A stretch of DNA of 64,000 bases, taken from Devosia rhizoryzae (lineage in GTDB: Bacteria; Pseudomonadota; Alphaproteobacteria; Rhizobiales; Devosiaceae). This document shows positions 16,093 to 24,940 of this stretch, piece by piece. Every line of letters begins with the position of its first letter. The first letter of the stretch is position 1. Position numbers and translations under genes: made by a program. Location: positions 1,302,001-1,366,000 of the forward strand of contig NZ_CP068046.1 of NCBI RefSeq assembly GCF_016698665.1. The letters are read 5' to 3'. A model generated the notes under the pieces. The model was not told where the DNA came from, did no database searches, and saw nothing but the letters and a program-made list of their open reading frames with translations.

Positions 16093-18794
16093 GCGCGCCC
16101 AACCACCGGCAGTCGCACGCGGAAGCAGGCTCCGGAGAGCGGTCCCGGCACCAGTTCCAGGGTTCCGTTCATGCGCGCCACGATCTGCCGGCTGATCGCG
16201 AGGCCTAGCCCCGCGCCGCCCTGGTCGCCGCCACCGGACACGCCCCGCCAGAACTTCTCGAAGATCAGCTTGCCATCGCTTTTCGCAATTCCCGGGCCAT
16301 TGTCGGCGATGTCGACAACATAGCTACCCGTGCGCAGCGCCGAGGTGATCCGCACGACAGGATCGCTCCCGTTATTGTACTTTACGGCATTGGAAATGAG
16401 ATTGATGAAGACCTGGCACAGCCGGTCCGCGTCACCCTCGACCATGGTCAATGGCGCCCGCTTGCCGTGCTCTACCCGCATGCCCTTTTGTCGCAGCAGT
16501 GCGTCGCAGACGAGCAGTGCTCGATCCAGGGCCGCTTCGGCGTCCACCGGCGCGCTTTGCCAGTTGCGCTCCCCACGCTCCAGCGCGCTGAGATCGAGGA
16601 TTTCGTCGAGCAGCTTGGTGAGACGCAGGCTTTCCTGGTGAATGGTCGAAACGAAACGCTGGCGCTGGCTCTGGTCCAGTTCGCCCGGCTCAAGCAGGAT
16701 CTCCGAAAATGAGCGAATCGAGGTCATGGGCGTGCGCACTTCGTGGCTCACCTGGCTCAGGAACTCGTCTTTCTGGCTGTCGAGCTCCCGCAGCTGTGCA
16801 TTCGCCTCCTCGAGTTTGCGCGCCGTCAGCCGCAGCTCGGCCGATGTGCGCTCCAGCTGCTGGGAATACTCGATGGCATGCTGGGTTTCGTCGGCCATCT
16901 GCATCATTTCTTCGAGCGAGACGTCGCCGCCGGCCACGACTTTGGACAGCATGACATGGGCAGATGCCGCGCCGATTGACCCCGCCAGTTCGCGCTCCAG
17001 GCGGCCGATGAATTCCGGCGTCGGATCGAGCACTGCCGGGTCGACCCCGCTTTCCCTGGCTTCAACCTCGAACAGGGCCGCTGCACGCCGCTCGCCCAAG
17101 ACACGTTCGGCGACGAAAAAGAGATCGTTGGCTGTGGCCGAGCCGCGGACGAAGTTCTGCTGCGGGGTGCCCCGCCGGAACACATCTACAAAAGCCTGCG
17201 CCTGAATGCGTTCGAGAGCGGAAGGCGTGGTCAGCAAGGAGCCGAGCGTCAGGATCACCACGTTTGCCGAAAGGCTCCAGAACGCAGCGTGGGCGAGTGG
17301 ATCCCATCCCGTGAGGCCAAACATTGCTTCGGGTCGGAGCCATGATAGGCCCCATGGGCCGGATGTCAGCAGTTGCGAGACCGCCGGGGAGACCGACTGG
17401 AAAGACGGCAGGAAGCAGCACCAGGCCCAGATGACGAAGCCGGCGAGGATGGCTGCCGACACAGCCTTTAAGGAAGCGTCACGCCAGAAGATCGCCGCGA
17501 GCAGGGCCGGGAAGAATTGCGCAATGGCGGTGAACGAGATCAGGCCGATCGGCGCGAGAGCGTCGGAGTCGCGGGTGAAGAAGAAGTAGAAAAAGCCGAG
17601 GGACAGGATGAGGACGATGGAGAGCCGCCGCGCGGTGAGAAGCAAGCGGCTCACCCCCTGCCCTTCGCCGCCCTGCGGGGCCGTGCTGAAGCGCAGCACA
17701 AGCGGCATGATGATGTGGTTGGAGACCATGATCGAAAGGGCAATCGACTCGAGGATGATCATCGAGGTCGCGGACGAAAAGCCGCCGATGAAAGCAAACA
17801 GCGCCAGTCCGTTCTGCCCGGCGGCGAGCGGCAAAGTCAGCGCGAACATGTCTGGGTTTGCTCCTTGCGGCATCACCGTCAATCCGTAGATGGCGATGGG
17901 CAGGATGAAGACGCTCATCAGCATCATGTATGCTGGGAAGGCCCAGCCGGCGACGCGCAGGTGGTTTTCGTCGGAATTTTCAACCACCGTCACCTGAAAC
18001 TGGCGGGGAAGGCAGACGATGGCGGCAATCGACAGCACCAGGGTCGTGATCCACCGGCTGTCGAAGCTCGACGTGGTGTCCACAACGATCCCCTGCTCGG
18101 TCGCGCGGCTGAAAATGGCTTCGAAGCCACCCCCGATGAAGACGACGAAGACGCCAACAGCGACGAGGGCGGCAAGCTTCACCACGGCTTCGAAGGCTAT
18201 GGCGGCGACGACGCCATGGTGCTGCTCCTTGGCATCGACGTGGCGCGTGCCGAAAAGGATGGTGAAGAGGGCCATTCCAGCCGCAACGCCGAAGGCGAGG
18301 CCCACATCGTCTATGCCGGCAAGGCTCCCCTGGCCGAATTCGGAGGAGCCGGCAATGGCCTGGATCGATGAGGTCACCGCCTTCAACTGCAGCGCGATAT
18401 AGGGTGCGATGCCGACCACGGCGATACAGGTGACCAGCACGCCCAGCCGGCTGGATTTGCCGAAGCGGGATGACAGGAGATCAGCTACCGACGTAATGCG
18501 GTGGAGATGGCTGATCCGCACCAACCGCCGTAGCAAGAAATACCAGCCAACGAAGACCAGCGTTGGTCCGAGATAAATGGTCAGAAATTCGAGGCCGCTG
18601 CGCGCCGCATTGCCGACAGCGCCATAGAAGGTCCAGCTGGTGCAATAGACGGAGATCGACAGCGTGTAGACAGCTGGCGAATTGAGCCAGGAGCGCGGAT
18701 TGGCCCGTGCCCGCCGGTCGCCGAAATAGGCCAGCACGAACAGAAGGCACACATAGCCAATGGCCGTAGCGATGACGAAATCGGCCGAGAGCAT
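16089..18794 (-). CDS. SLC5-type sensor histidine kinase (CbrA/CrbS-like)
   Basis: A 901-residue membrane kinase. Residues 1-520 form a sodium:solute symporter domain with about 13 segments (SISVYCTSWTFYGAVG near the start). Residues about 550-640 look like a STAC domain (ANDLFFVAERVLGERRAAALF, shortened). A coiled coil runs to residue 675, then the DHp domain with SHEVRTPMTSIRS (His684), then the ATPase with NLISNAVKYNN, DNGPGI and GGAGLGLAISR. Known relatives sense or couple to nutrients: CbrA (histidine) and CrbS (acetate). No PAS domain is obvious. It abuts the 73-residue membrane protein gene with no gap, in a cluster with a receiver and an XRE regulator. Confidence 0.93.
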   Translation of the reverse strand: MLSADFVIATAIGYVCLLFVLAYFGDRRARANPRSWLNSPAVYTLSISVYCTSWTFYGAVGNAARSGLEFLTIYLGPTLVFVGWYFLLRRLVRISHLHRITSVADLLSSRFGKSSRLGVLVTCIAVVGIAPYIALQLKAVTSSIQAIAGSSEFGQGSLAGIDDVGLAFGVAAGMALFTILFGTRHVDAKEQHHGVVAAIAFEAVVKLAALVAVGVFVVFIGGGFEAIFSRATEQGIVVDTTSSFDSRWITTLVLSIAAIVCLPRQFQVTVVENSDENHLRVAGWAFPAYMMLMSVFILPIAIYGLTVMPQGANPDMFALTLPLAAGQNGLALFAFIGGFSSATSMIILESIALSIMVSNHIIMPLVLRFSTAPQGGEGQGVSRLLLTARRLSIVLILSLGFFYFFFTRDSDALAPIGLISFTAIAQFFPALLAAIFWRDASLKAVSAAILAGFVIWAWCCFLPSFQSVSPAVSQLLTSGPWGLSWLRPEAMFGLTGWDPLAHAAFWSLSANVVILTLGSLLTTPSALERIQAQAFVDVFRRGTPQQNFVRGSATANDLFFVAERVLGERRAAALFEVEARESGVDPAVLDPTPEFIGRLERELAGSIGAASAHVMLSKVVAGGDVSLEEMMQMADETQHAIEYSQQLERTSAELRLTARKLEEANAQLRELDSQKDEFLSQVSHEVRTPMTSIRSFSEILLEPGELDQSQRQRFVSTIHQESLRLTKLLDEILDLSALERGERNWQSAPVDAEAALDRALLVCDALLRQKGMRVEHGKRAPLTMVEGDADRLCQVFINLISNAVKYNNGSDPVVRITSALRTGSYVVDIADNGPGIAKSDGKLIFEKFWRGVSGGGDQGGAGLGLAISRQIVARMNGTLELVPGPLSGACFRVRLPVVGRA

Positions 18795-19016
18795 CTAGCT
18801 GTCGTCCCCGGCACTATCAGGCTCAAGCCGCGCTGTCAGTGCCGCAGTGCCGCCGATCAGCGCGAACCAGACGCCGAACAGGTAAACGACGATCTGGGGC
18901 ACGCCGAACAAGGCAATGCGGTGGTTGAAGATATAGGCAATCGGGGGAAGGAAGAGCAGCAGGCCCGCCGCGGTAAGCAGGAACATGCCGCCGACGATCC
19001 TGCGACGGTCCTGCAT
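18795..19016 (-). CDS. 73-residue two-helix membrane protein of the sensor-kinase cluster
   Basis: A 73-residue protein with two membrane segments (MFLLTAAGLLLFLPPIAYIF and VVYLFGVWFALIGGTAALTA), separated by HRIALFGVPQI. The spacing and the FG-x-P-x-x-x-x-Y-x-x-G pattern recall small subunits of SLC5-type symporters (DUF4212/DUF485 group). The ATG at 19016 comes one base after the response regulator stop, and its own stop abuts the start of the SLC5-kinase. A role as a partner of the symporter-like sensor domain is inferred from context and is not established. Confidence 0.8.
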   Translation of the reverse strand: MQDRRRIVGGMFLLTAAGLLLFLPPIAYIFNHRIALFGVPQIVVYLFGVWFALIGGTAALTARLEPDSAGDDS

Positions 19017-19017
19017 T

Positions 19018-19383
19018 TTAGCCCAGCAGCCGCCGCACGGCCGCAACCACCTCGGCATTGGAGTAAGGTTTGGTGACAAAGCCGCTGGCGCCAAGGTCCT
19101 CGGCCACGCGGCGGTCCTGCTGCTGTCCTTTGGCGGTGAGGATCAGGACCGGCATGTCGCGCGTTGATGCATCGGCGCGCAGTTGCTTTAAGACATCAAA
19201 GCCGCTGGCCTTTGGCAACATGACGTCAAGCACCACCATGCGCGGCTGCAGCCGGCGCGCGCGGTCGAGTGCCGCCTCCCCATCGGTAACCGCCTCGATG
19301 CTCCAACCGGCGCGACGCAGTATGAAATCGAGCGATTCGAGAATGCTCGGCTCGTCCTCGGCGATGAGTATGTCGATCGGCAA
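19018..19383 (-). CDS. Receiver-only response regulator
   Basis: A 121-residue CheY-like receiver without an output domain. The acidic pair is in IAEDEPS (Glu9-Asp10), the phospho-acceptor is Asp53 in VLDVMLP, the Thr is in ILTAKG and the Lys in FVTKPYS. The TTG at 19383 starts exactly at the fold boundary and follows GGGGGAG; an upstream in-frame TTG at 19455 would overlap the XRE gene. It is the natural phosphate partner of the SLC5-kinase. Lacking a DNA-binding domain, it must act through another protein, and the adjacent XRE regulator is an obvious candidate. Confidence 0.92.
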   Translation of the reverse strand: MPIDILIAEDEPSILESLDFILRRAGWSIEAVTDGEAALDRARRLQPRMVVLDVMLPKASGFDVLKQLRADASTRDMPVLILTAKGQQQDRRVAEDLGASGFVTKPYSNAEVVAAVRRLLG

Positions 19384-19438
19384 TGTCTCCCCCAGTGCCG
19401 GCAGTCTCCCCTCCGCCAGCCTGAACAGTAGAGCCCAA

Positions 19439-21061
19439 TCAGCCCAAATCTCCAAGCCCGAATTCGCGGGGGATCAGCGGCAGGCGGGTGACGGATGCTT
19501 CGCCGCCCGGTGTGAGCATTTCTTCCTGCCGTGCCGGGCAGGCGCGGCGCGGGCAAAGGCGGCAGCTGGGCCCGACCGGCACGTCGGCGCTCTGATCCAT
19601 GAGATCGAGACCGGAGCCGTAAACCGTGCGGTCTGCATGGCGCACGTCGCAGGCCAGCATGACCGAGATCAGATTGGGTTGATCCCGGTAAGAACCCGGC
19701 CTGTGCTGGAGCGATCGCGCGAGGAAGAGGTAACGCGAACCATCGGAGAACCGGACGGCCTGGCGCACAATCGTGTCTGGTTGCCGGAACGCTCCGTATA
19801 TAGCCCATAGTGGGCAGGCGTGACCTGAGTTCGGCAACAGCAGGCCCGGCAGCGGGAAATGCTTGGTCAGCCGGCCGGCGGGATCGGACCGGAGGAAGCC
19901 GAACGGGATTCCCTCCGCTCCCGGCCGCCGCAGCGACACGAGGCGATGTGCCACCTGCTCGAAACTGCCGCCGAACTTCTCCCGCAACTGGTCGATGTCG
20001 TAGGCCGTCGCCTCGGCTGCTTCGAGGAATTGCGCATAGGGAAAGACGATCGCACCGGCAAGGTAGGAACCCAAGGCACGTGCCGCCAGCCGCCTGGACG
20101 CAGGATTGGTCAGCACGGCGCCGTCCAACGTCTGCCGCATCACTTCGGCGGCTAAAAGCTCCCCAAGCAGCCGCGCAAGCTGAAACTGCCGCGTCGCCAG
20201 GGTGGTCGTGCCTTGGAACCACATCGTGCCGCTCTCGGCATCAAAGCGATACTGGCCCGGAAAGTCGGGCACGCTCGGCCGCCCGCCGATGCGCGTGACG
20301 ACGCCGAACTGCCGTTCCAAGACGTCCACCAGCACTGCCGGCCCGAACGGCCCTTGCATCTCAACCGACCGTCTCAACTCTTCCGCCATCGCTTCAAGCT
20401 GCGGGAAATAGTTCTGCCGCTCGATGATGAGGTCATCGATCTCGCGCAGTGTCGACACCGTCCGGGCGGCCTGACTGGTAACCTCGAACTGACCGATAAG
20501 ACTGCGCGCCACATCGCCCAAAATGCGGGCTTCGCGACCGATGGCGCTCAGGAACTTGTGCCGTTCTGCCTCATCGATGTCCGGCACGTCCTCAAGGATT
20601 TCGGCGCTGGATCGCACCGCGGTGATGCCCGACAGGATCTGGTGCAACATTTGATTCAGCAGCGGATCCGACCGCAGCCGGTGGGCATAGGCATCGGCGC
20701 TGCTGCGGGCATCGACATAGGCCCGGTGCATGCGGGCCACGGCCATGGCACTGGCCGGATACTGCGCTACCAGCTGCCGCCGCTCGTCGTGTTGAAACGG
20801 CAGCGACTCGACCATCGGGTCGGCATAGGCCTCTTCGAGATCCTGCAGCAGCTTCTGTTCATCCGAGCCATCCAGGCTATTGACCTCGATGCCCAGATGC
20901 TGCGCCACTCGCTGCAGCAATGCACCGCCAATATCCCGCTTATTGTTCTCGATGAGGTTCAAATAGGATGGCGAAATGCCAACCAGTCGGGCCAGTTCGG
21001 CCTGCGAAATCCTCAGCGATTTCCGCCTGTTGCTGATGCGAAAGCCGATCGGCGCGCGCAT
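19439..21061 (-). CDS. ScfR-like XRE regulator with DHp-like central segment
   Basis: A 540-residue cytoplasmic regulator of the short-chain fatty acyl/RamB-PrpR type. Residues about 5-65 are a Cro/CI helix-turn-helix (ISQAELARLVGISPSYLNLIE). Residues 135-194 resemble a histidine-kinase DHp hairpin: LHQILSGITAVRSSAEIL with His140, then RHKFLSAIGREARILGDVA. Residues about 235-330 match an IrrE-like domain but lack HExxH. A C-terminal domain contains CRLCPRRACPAR. Family members control propionate, acetate or acyl-CoA genes. The receiver gene follows after 55 bases and the divergent ABC transporter gene starts 178 bases away. Confidence 0.92.
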   Translation of the reverse strand: MRAPIGFRISNRRKSLRISQAELARLVGISPSYLNLIENNKRDIGGALLQRVAQHLGIEVNSLDGSDEQKLLQDLEEAYADPMVESLPFQHDERRQLVAQYPASAMAVARMHRAYVDARSSADAYAHRLRSDPLLNQMLHQILSGITAVRSSAEILEDVPDIDEAERHKFLSAIGREARILGDVARSLIGQFEVTSQAARTVSTLREIDDLIIERQNYFPQLEAMAEELRRSVEMQGPFGPAVLVDVLERQFGVVTRIGGRPSVPDFPGQYRFDAESGTMWFQGTTTLATRQFQLARLLGELLAAEVMRQTLDGAVLTNPASRRLAARALGSYLAGAIVFPYAQFLEAAEATAYDIDQLREKFGGSFEQVAHRLVSLRRPGAEGIPFGFLRSDPAGRLTKHFPLPGLLLPNSGHACPLWAIYGAFRQPDTIVRQAVRFSDGSRYLFLARSLQHRPGSYRDQPNLISVMLACDVRHADRTVYGSGLDLMDQSADVPVGPSCRLCPRRACPARQEEMLTPGGEASVTRLPLIPREFGLGDLG

Positions 21062-21239
21062 GCCCTGCCCTCCCTATGTCAACGAATTGACGCCTCCACA
21101 TCAATCCGAGATCAAGAATTTACAGAATTTGTGTTGTTTAACAATGCTCTATTGCCGGCCTTTTCAAATGCATCGAATACTGAAGGCGCGGTGAGCCACT
21201 GGCAAAGCATCAGCAGCCCCGCGCCAAAGGAGGAAATCG

Positions 21240-22592
21240 ATGACACTTTCCACGCGCGGGCCGACCCGCCGCAGGGTTCTGCAAACCGGCATGGCCGGCA
21301 TTATCGGTACGGGCGTTGCGCCCATGATCTTCACCAAGGGCGCTTGGGCGCAGGAATTCTGCAACAATCCCACCGGTGACACCGTCACCATCGGCCTCAA
21401 CCTTCCGCTAACCGGCGCTTACGCCGAAGAAGGCGCTGACGAGCAGAAGGCCTATGAGCTGGCCATCGCGCATCTTAACGGCGAAGGCGACGGTGGCCTT
21501 ATCGGCATGCTGTCCGGTCTCAAGGGCAACGGTATCCTGGGCAAGAAGGTCGCCTATGTGTCCTCCGACAGCCAGACCAAGTCCGACGTGGCACGCGCCG
21601 GCGCGACCCGCATGATCGAGCGCGACGGCGCCATCATGATCACCGGCGGTTCATCCTCGGGTGAGGCCATCGCCGTTCAGGGCCTCTGCCAGGAAATGGG
21701 CGTCATCTTCATGGCAGGCCTGACCCATTCCAACGACACGACCGGCAAGGACAAGCGCCGCTACGGCTTCCGCCATTTCTTCAACGCCCACCAATCCGGC
21801 ATCGCGCTGGGTCCGGTGCTCGGCCAGGAGTATGGCGGCCAACGTCGTGCTTATCACCTCACCGCCGACTACACTTGGGGCTGGACCATGGAAGAGTCCA
21901 TGGTCGCGGCCACCGAGGCGCTCGGTTGGGAAACTGTCGCTGCCGTTCGCACCCCGCTTGGCTCCACCGACTACTCTCAGTACCTCACGCCGATCCTTAA
22001 TTCTGGCGCCGACGTGCTGATCCTCAACCACTATGGCCTCGACATGGTAAACTCACTGCCTCAGGCCGTGCAGTTCGGTCTGCGCGACCGTGAAGCCAAT
22101 GGCCAGCAGTTCCAGATCATCACGCCTCTCATCTCCGAGCTCATGGCGAAGGGTGCCGGCGAAGCGGTGCGTGGCGTGTTCGGCACGTCGAACTGGCACT
22201 GGAACCAGCAGGACGAAGGCTCCATAGCCTTCACCAAGTCCTTTGGTGCAGCCTATGGCTCCCCGCCGTCCCAGGCTGCCCACACCGCCTATGTTCAGAT
22301 GCTGCTATATGCGGATGCCGCAGAACGCGCCGGCACCTTCTATCCGCCCGAAATCATCAAGGCGCTCGAAGGCTTCGAGTTCGACGGCATGGGCAATGGC
22401 CCGACGCTTTACCGTGCCGAAGATCACCAGTGCATGAAGTCTGTCCTCGTGGTGCAGGGCAATGAGAGCCCGACCAGCGAGTTCGACGTCCTCAACGTGG
22501 TTCAGGAAGTCGACCGGGATACGACGACCTACGATCCGGCCATTTTTGGCGGCGATCTGGGCCCGGCGGAACCTGTGCCGATGTGCGCGTAG
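21240..22592 (+). CDS. ABC transporter substrate-binding protein (Liv/urea-amide type)
   Basis: A 450-residue periplasmic binding protein with a twin-arginine signal: TRRRVLQTGMAGIIGTG, ending near TKGAWAQ at residues 32-38. The mature part begins NPTGDTVTIGLNLPLTGAYAEEG (key part GLNLPLTGAYAEEG), typical of type I binding proteins of the branched-chain amino acid/urea/amide class. Tat export implies folding before transport. The ligand cannot be told from sequence; the convergent 5-oxoprolinase genes suggest an amino-acid derivative or lactam. It leads the livHMGF group and is divergent from the XRE gene. The ATG at 21240 follows AAGGAGG. Confidence 0.93.
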   Translation: MTLSTRGPTRRRVLQTGMAGIIGTGVAPMIFTKGAWAQEFCNNPTGDTVTIGLNLPLTGAYAEEGADEQKAYELAIAHLNGEGDGGLIGMLSGLKGNGILGKKVAYVSSDSQTKSDVARAGATRMIERDGAIMITGGSSSGEAIAVQGLCQEMGVIFMAGLTHSNDTTGKDKRRYGFRHFFNAHQSGIALGPVLGQEYGGQRRAYHLTADYTWGWTMEESMVAATEALGWETVAAVRTPLGSTDYSQYLTPILNSGADVLILNHYGLDMVNSLPQAVQFGLRDREANGQQFQIITPLISELMAKGAGEAVRGVFGTSNWHWNQQDEGSIAFTKSFGAAYGSPPSQAAHTAYVQMLLYADAAERAGTFYPPEIIKALEGFEFDGMGNGPTLYRAEDHQCMKSVLVVQGNESPTSEFDVLNVVQEVDRDTTTYDPAIFGGDLGPAEPVPMCA

Positions 22593-22624
22593 TGCAGTAA
22601 CCCCTCATCCGCCCCTTCGGGGCA

Positions 22625-22702
22625 CCTTCTCCCGCAAGGGGAGAAGGAAGGGATAGAGCGTGCCACAACCACTGCGTCCCCCTCTCCCCTTGCGGGAGAG
22701 GG
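22625..22702. repeat. Two facing REP-like hairpins inside the transporter operon
   Basis: Two palindromes lie in the 167 bases between the binding-protein gene and livH. The first is CCTTCTCCC-GCAA-GGGGAGAAGG (22625-22647). The second is CCCTCTCCC...GGGAGAGGG (22680-22702). They are related sequences in opposite orientation, as in bacterial REP pairs. Such pairs often stabilise the upstream mRNA or reduce downstream expression, which would let the binding protein be made in excess over the permeases. Confidence 0.75.
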
Positions 22703-22759
22703 TGGCTCGGCCAAAGTCCGAGACGCGTGAAAGATTGGCGTGGCAAGTGCGGAGCCCCC

Positions 22760-23791
22760 ATGTTTGAAGTCATCTTCCTCCAATTCCTCAACGGCCTCGA
22801 CAAGGGCGCCGCCTATGCGCTGATCGCGCTGGGCCTCACCCTCGTGTTCGGCACACTGGGCGTGGTCAATTTCGCCCATGGGGCGCTCTTTATGCTGGGG
22901 GCCTTTTGCGCCGTCACCGTGCGCATGTTTCTCACCATGGAAACGGTCACCATCGACCCCGAAAAGCTTTCGCCTTGGGGCCAGCCGCTCGAAGTTCGTG
23001 AGCCGCTCGTCCAGGCATGGCTTGGCGACTGGGGCGCGGTCCTCGTCAACTATTCCGTGCCTCTCTCCATTCTGATTACCATCCCCATCATGCTGGTGAT
23101 CGGCATTGCGCTCGAGCGCGGCATCATCAAGCACTTCTACAAGCGCCCGCATGCCGAACAGATTCTCGTCACCTTTGGCCTCGCCATCGTGGCGCAGGAA
23201 GTGATCAAATCGATCTTTGGTCCCAATCCCATTCCTCAGCCCATGCCCACCGATCTGCGCGGTGCTGCCGATATTGGCGCGTTTCTCGGAATGCAGGCCA
23301 ATGTGATCACCTATCCCATTTGGCGCCTGATCTATTTCGTCTTCTCGGCCATTGTGATCGGCGGCGTCTTCGCATTCCTGCAGTTTACCACCTTCGGCAT
23401 GGTGGTTCGTGCCGGCATGGCAGACCGGGAGACGGTTGGTCTTCTCGGCATCAACATCGACCGCCGTTTCACCATCATGTTCGGACTTGCCGCCGTGGTC
23501 GCCGGCATGGCGGGGGTCATGTACACGCCGCTCTTGCCGCCCAACTACCACCTGGGAATGGATTTCCTGGTGCTGAGCTTCGTGGTGGTCGTGGTTGGGG
23601 GCATGGGTTCCCTGCCCGGTGCCGTCGCCGCTGGCTTCCTGCTCGGCATCTTGCAGTCCTTTGCCTCGATGAACCAGGTCAAGGCCATCGTTCCAGGCAT
23701 CGACCAGATCATCATCTACCTGGTCGCCGTGGTCATTCTTCTCGTCCGTCCGCGGGGCCTTTTCGGCCGGCGCGGTGTCATGGAGGCCTGA
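22760..23791 (+). CDS. livH: Branched-chain amino acid type ABC permease LivH
   Basis: A 343-residue inner-membrane permease of the LivH class. The typical motif [34 protein letters not shown], shortened to [18 protein letters not shown], is at residues 20-40, and the C-terminal coupling region is [13 protein letters not shown]. About eight to nine membrane segments are visible. The ATG at 22760 follows GGAG; an upstream start at 22727 falls in the hairpin tail. It overlaps nothing but ends one base before the livM start. Confidence 0.93.
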   Translation: MFEVIFLQFLNGLDKGAAYALIALGLTLVFGTLGVVNFAHGALFMLGAFCAVTVRMFLTMETVTIDPEKLSPWGQPLEVREPLVQAWLGDWGAVLVNYSVPLSILITIPIMLVIGIALERGIIKHFYKRPHAEQILVTFGLAIVAQEVIKSIFGPNPIPQPMPTDLRGAADIGAFLGMQANVITYPIWRLIYFVFSAIVIGGVFAFLQFTTFGMVVRAGMADRETVGLLGINIDRRFTIMFGLAAVVAGMAGVMYTPLLPPNYHLGMDFLVLSFVVVVVGGMGSLPGAVAAGFLLGILQSFASMNQVKAIVPGIDQIIIYLVAVVILLVRPRGLFGRRGVMEA

Positions 23792-23792
23792 G

Positions 23793-24929
23793 ATGACCAG
23801 TTTCATGTCCCGCAACGACCTCTTTCTGTTTCTTGGCTTTACCATTGTGGTCCTGACCATGCCGATCTGGCTGGCGCCGTTTGGCGCCGGTTATCCGGAT
23901 CTGCTGCAGCGTTTCATGATCTTCGGCATCTTTGCCGTCGGCTTCAATATTCTCTTCGGGCTCACCGGCTATCTCAGCTTCGGTCACGCCGCTTTCTTCG
24001 GTGTCGGCTCCTATGCCGCCGTCTGGTCGTTCAAGCTTTTGACGCTCGACGCGATCCCGGCGATCGTTTTTGCCGTCATCATCTCCGGCCTATTTGCCCT
24101 CGTGATCGGCTACCTTTCGTTGCGTCGCTCCGGCATCTACTTCTCCATCCTGACGCTCGCCTTCGCCCAGATGAGCTACAACCTCGCCTATTCAGTGCTG
24201 ACGCCAATTACCAATGGCGAAACCGGCCTGCAGCTCGCTATCAACGATCCCCGCAGCCTCGATGCCGCGCTGGGTGCCACGGTGGTAGGTCAGCCCGTTC
24301 CCAATCTGCTTGGCCAGCAGCTGGCGGGATATGCAGGCTTCTATTTCTGCGCCGGCTTCCTGATCCTGGGCTTCTTCTTCGCCCAGCGTATAGCCAGCTC
24401 TCCATTCGGCATGATGCTCAAGGCCATCAAGTCCAACCAGACCCGCATGCAGTTCACCGGCTTTAACACCCGTCCCTATGCCCTCTCCGCATTCGTGATC
24501 TCGGGCATGTATGCGGGCCTCGCCGGCGCACTGCTGGCCGTCACCGACCCTCTGGCCGGCGCCGAGCGCATGCAATGGACCGCCTCAGGCGAAGTGGTGC
24601 TGATGACCATTCTTGGGGGCGTGGGCACGCTGATCGGCCCCGTGATCGGCGCATGGCTGATCAAGTATTTCGAGAACATCCTTTCGGCCCTCAACGACAA
24701 CATTCTTGCGCGCTTCTGGAGCTTTCTCCCTGAAAGTGCGGCCGACTTCATGGTTACCGTCACCGGCAAGTTCGTGGGCGATGGCTGGTTCCTGACTCTG
24801 GGCCTGGTCTTCGTCATCGTCGTTATCTTCCTGCCAGGCGGCATCATGGAAGGCGTGCGGCGAATTGCGGGCATGTTCCGCCGCCGCTCCGGCAGTGCCC
24901 CTGCTACCCGCGCCCAGCCGGCAGAGTAA
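23793..24929 (+). CDS. livM: Branched-chain amino acid type ABC permease LivM
   Basis: A 378-residue permease of the LivM class that pairs with Liv[28 protein letters not shown], shortened to [19 protein letters not shown], is near residues 50-70, and the coupling loop [13 protein letters not shown] is near residue 280. A loop of about 60 residues near the end ([19 protein letters not shown]) is larger than usual. The start at 23793 follows GGAGG and the livH stop immediately. Confidence 0.93.
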   Translation: MTSFMSRNDLFLFLGFTIVVLTMPIWLAPFGAGYPDLLQRFMIFGIFAVGFNILFGLTGYLSFGHAAFFGVGSYAAVWSFKLLTLDAIPAIVFAVIISGLFALVIGYLSLRRSGIYFSILTLAFAQMSYNLAYSVLTPITNGETGLQLAINDPRSLDAALGATVVGQPVPNLLGQQLAGYAGFYFCAGFLILGFFFAQRIASSPFGMMLKAIKSNQTRMQFTGFNTRPYALSAFVISGMYAGLAGALLAVTDPLAGAERMQWTASGEVVLMTILGGVGTLIGPVIGAWLIKYFENILSALNDNILARFWSFLPESAADFMVTVTGKFVGDGWFLTLGLVFVIVVIFLPGGIMEGVRRIAGMFRRRSGSAPATRAQPAE

Positions 24930-24940
24930 GGATCATCGCG

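Noticed and set aside
22529..23860. 443-codon minus-strand frame opposite livH
   Set aside because: Antisense of livH and the hairpin region. Its product is rich in Asp/His/Glu repeats typical of reversed membrane-protein codons.
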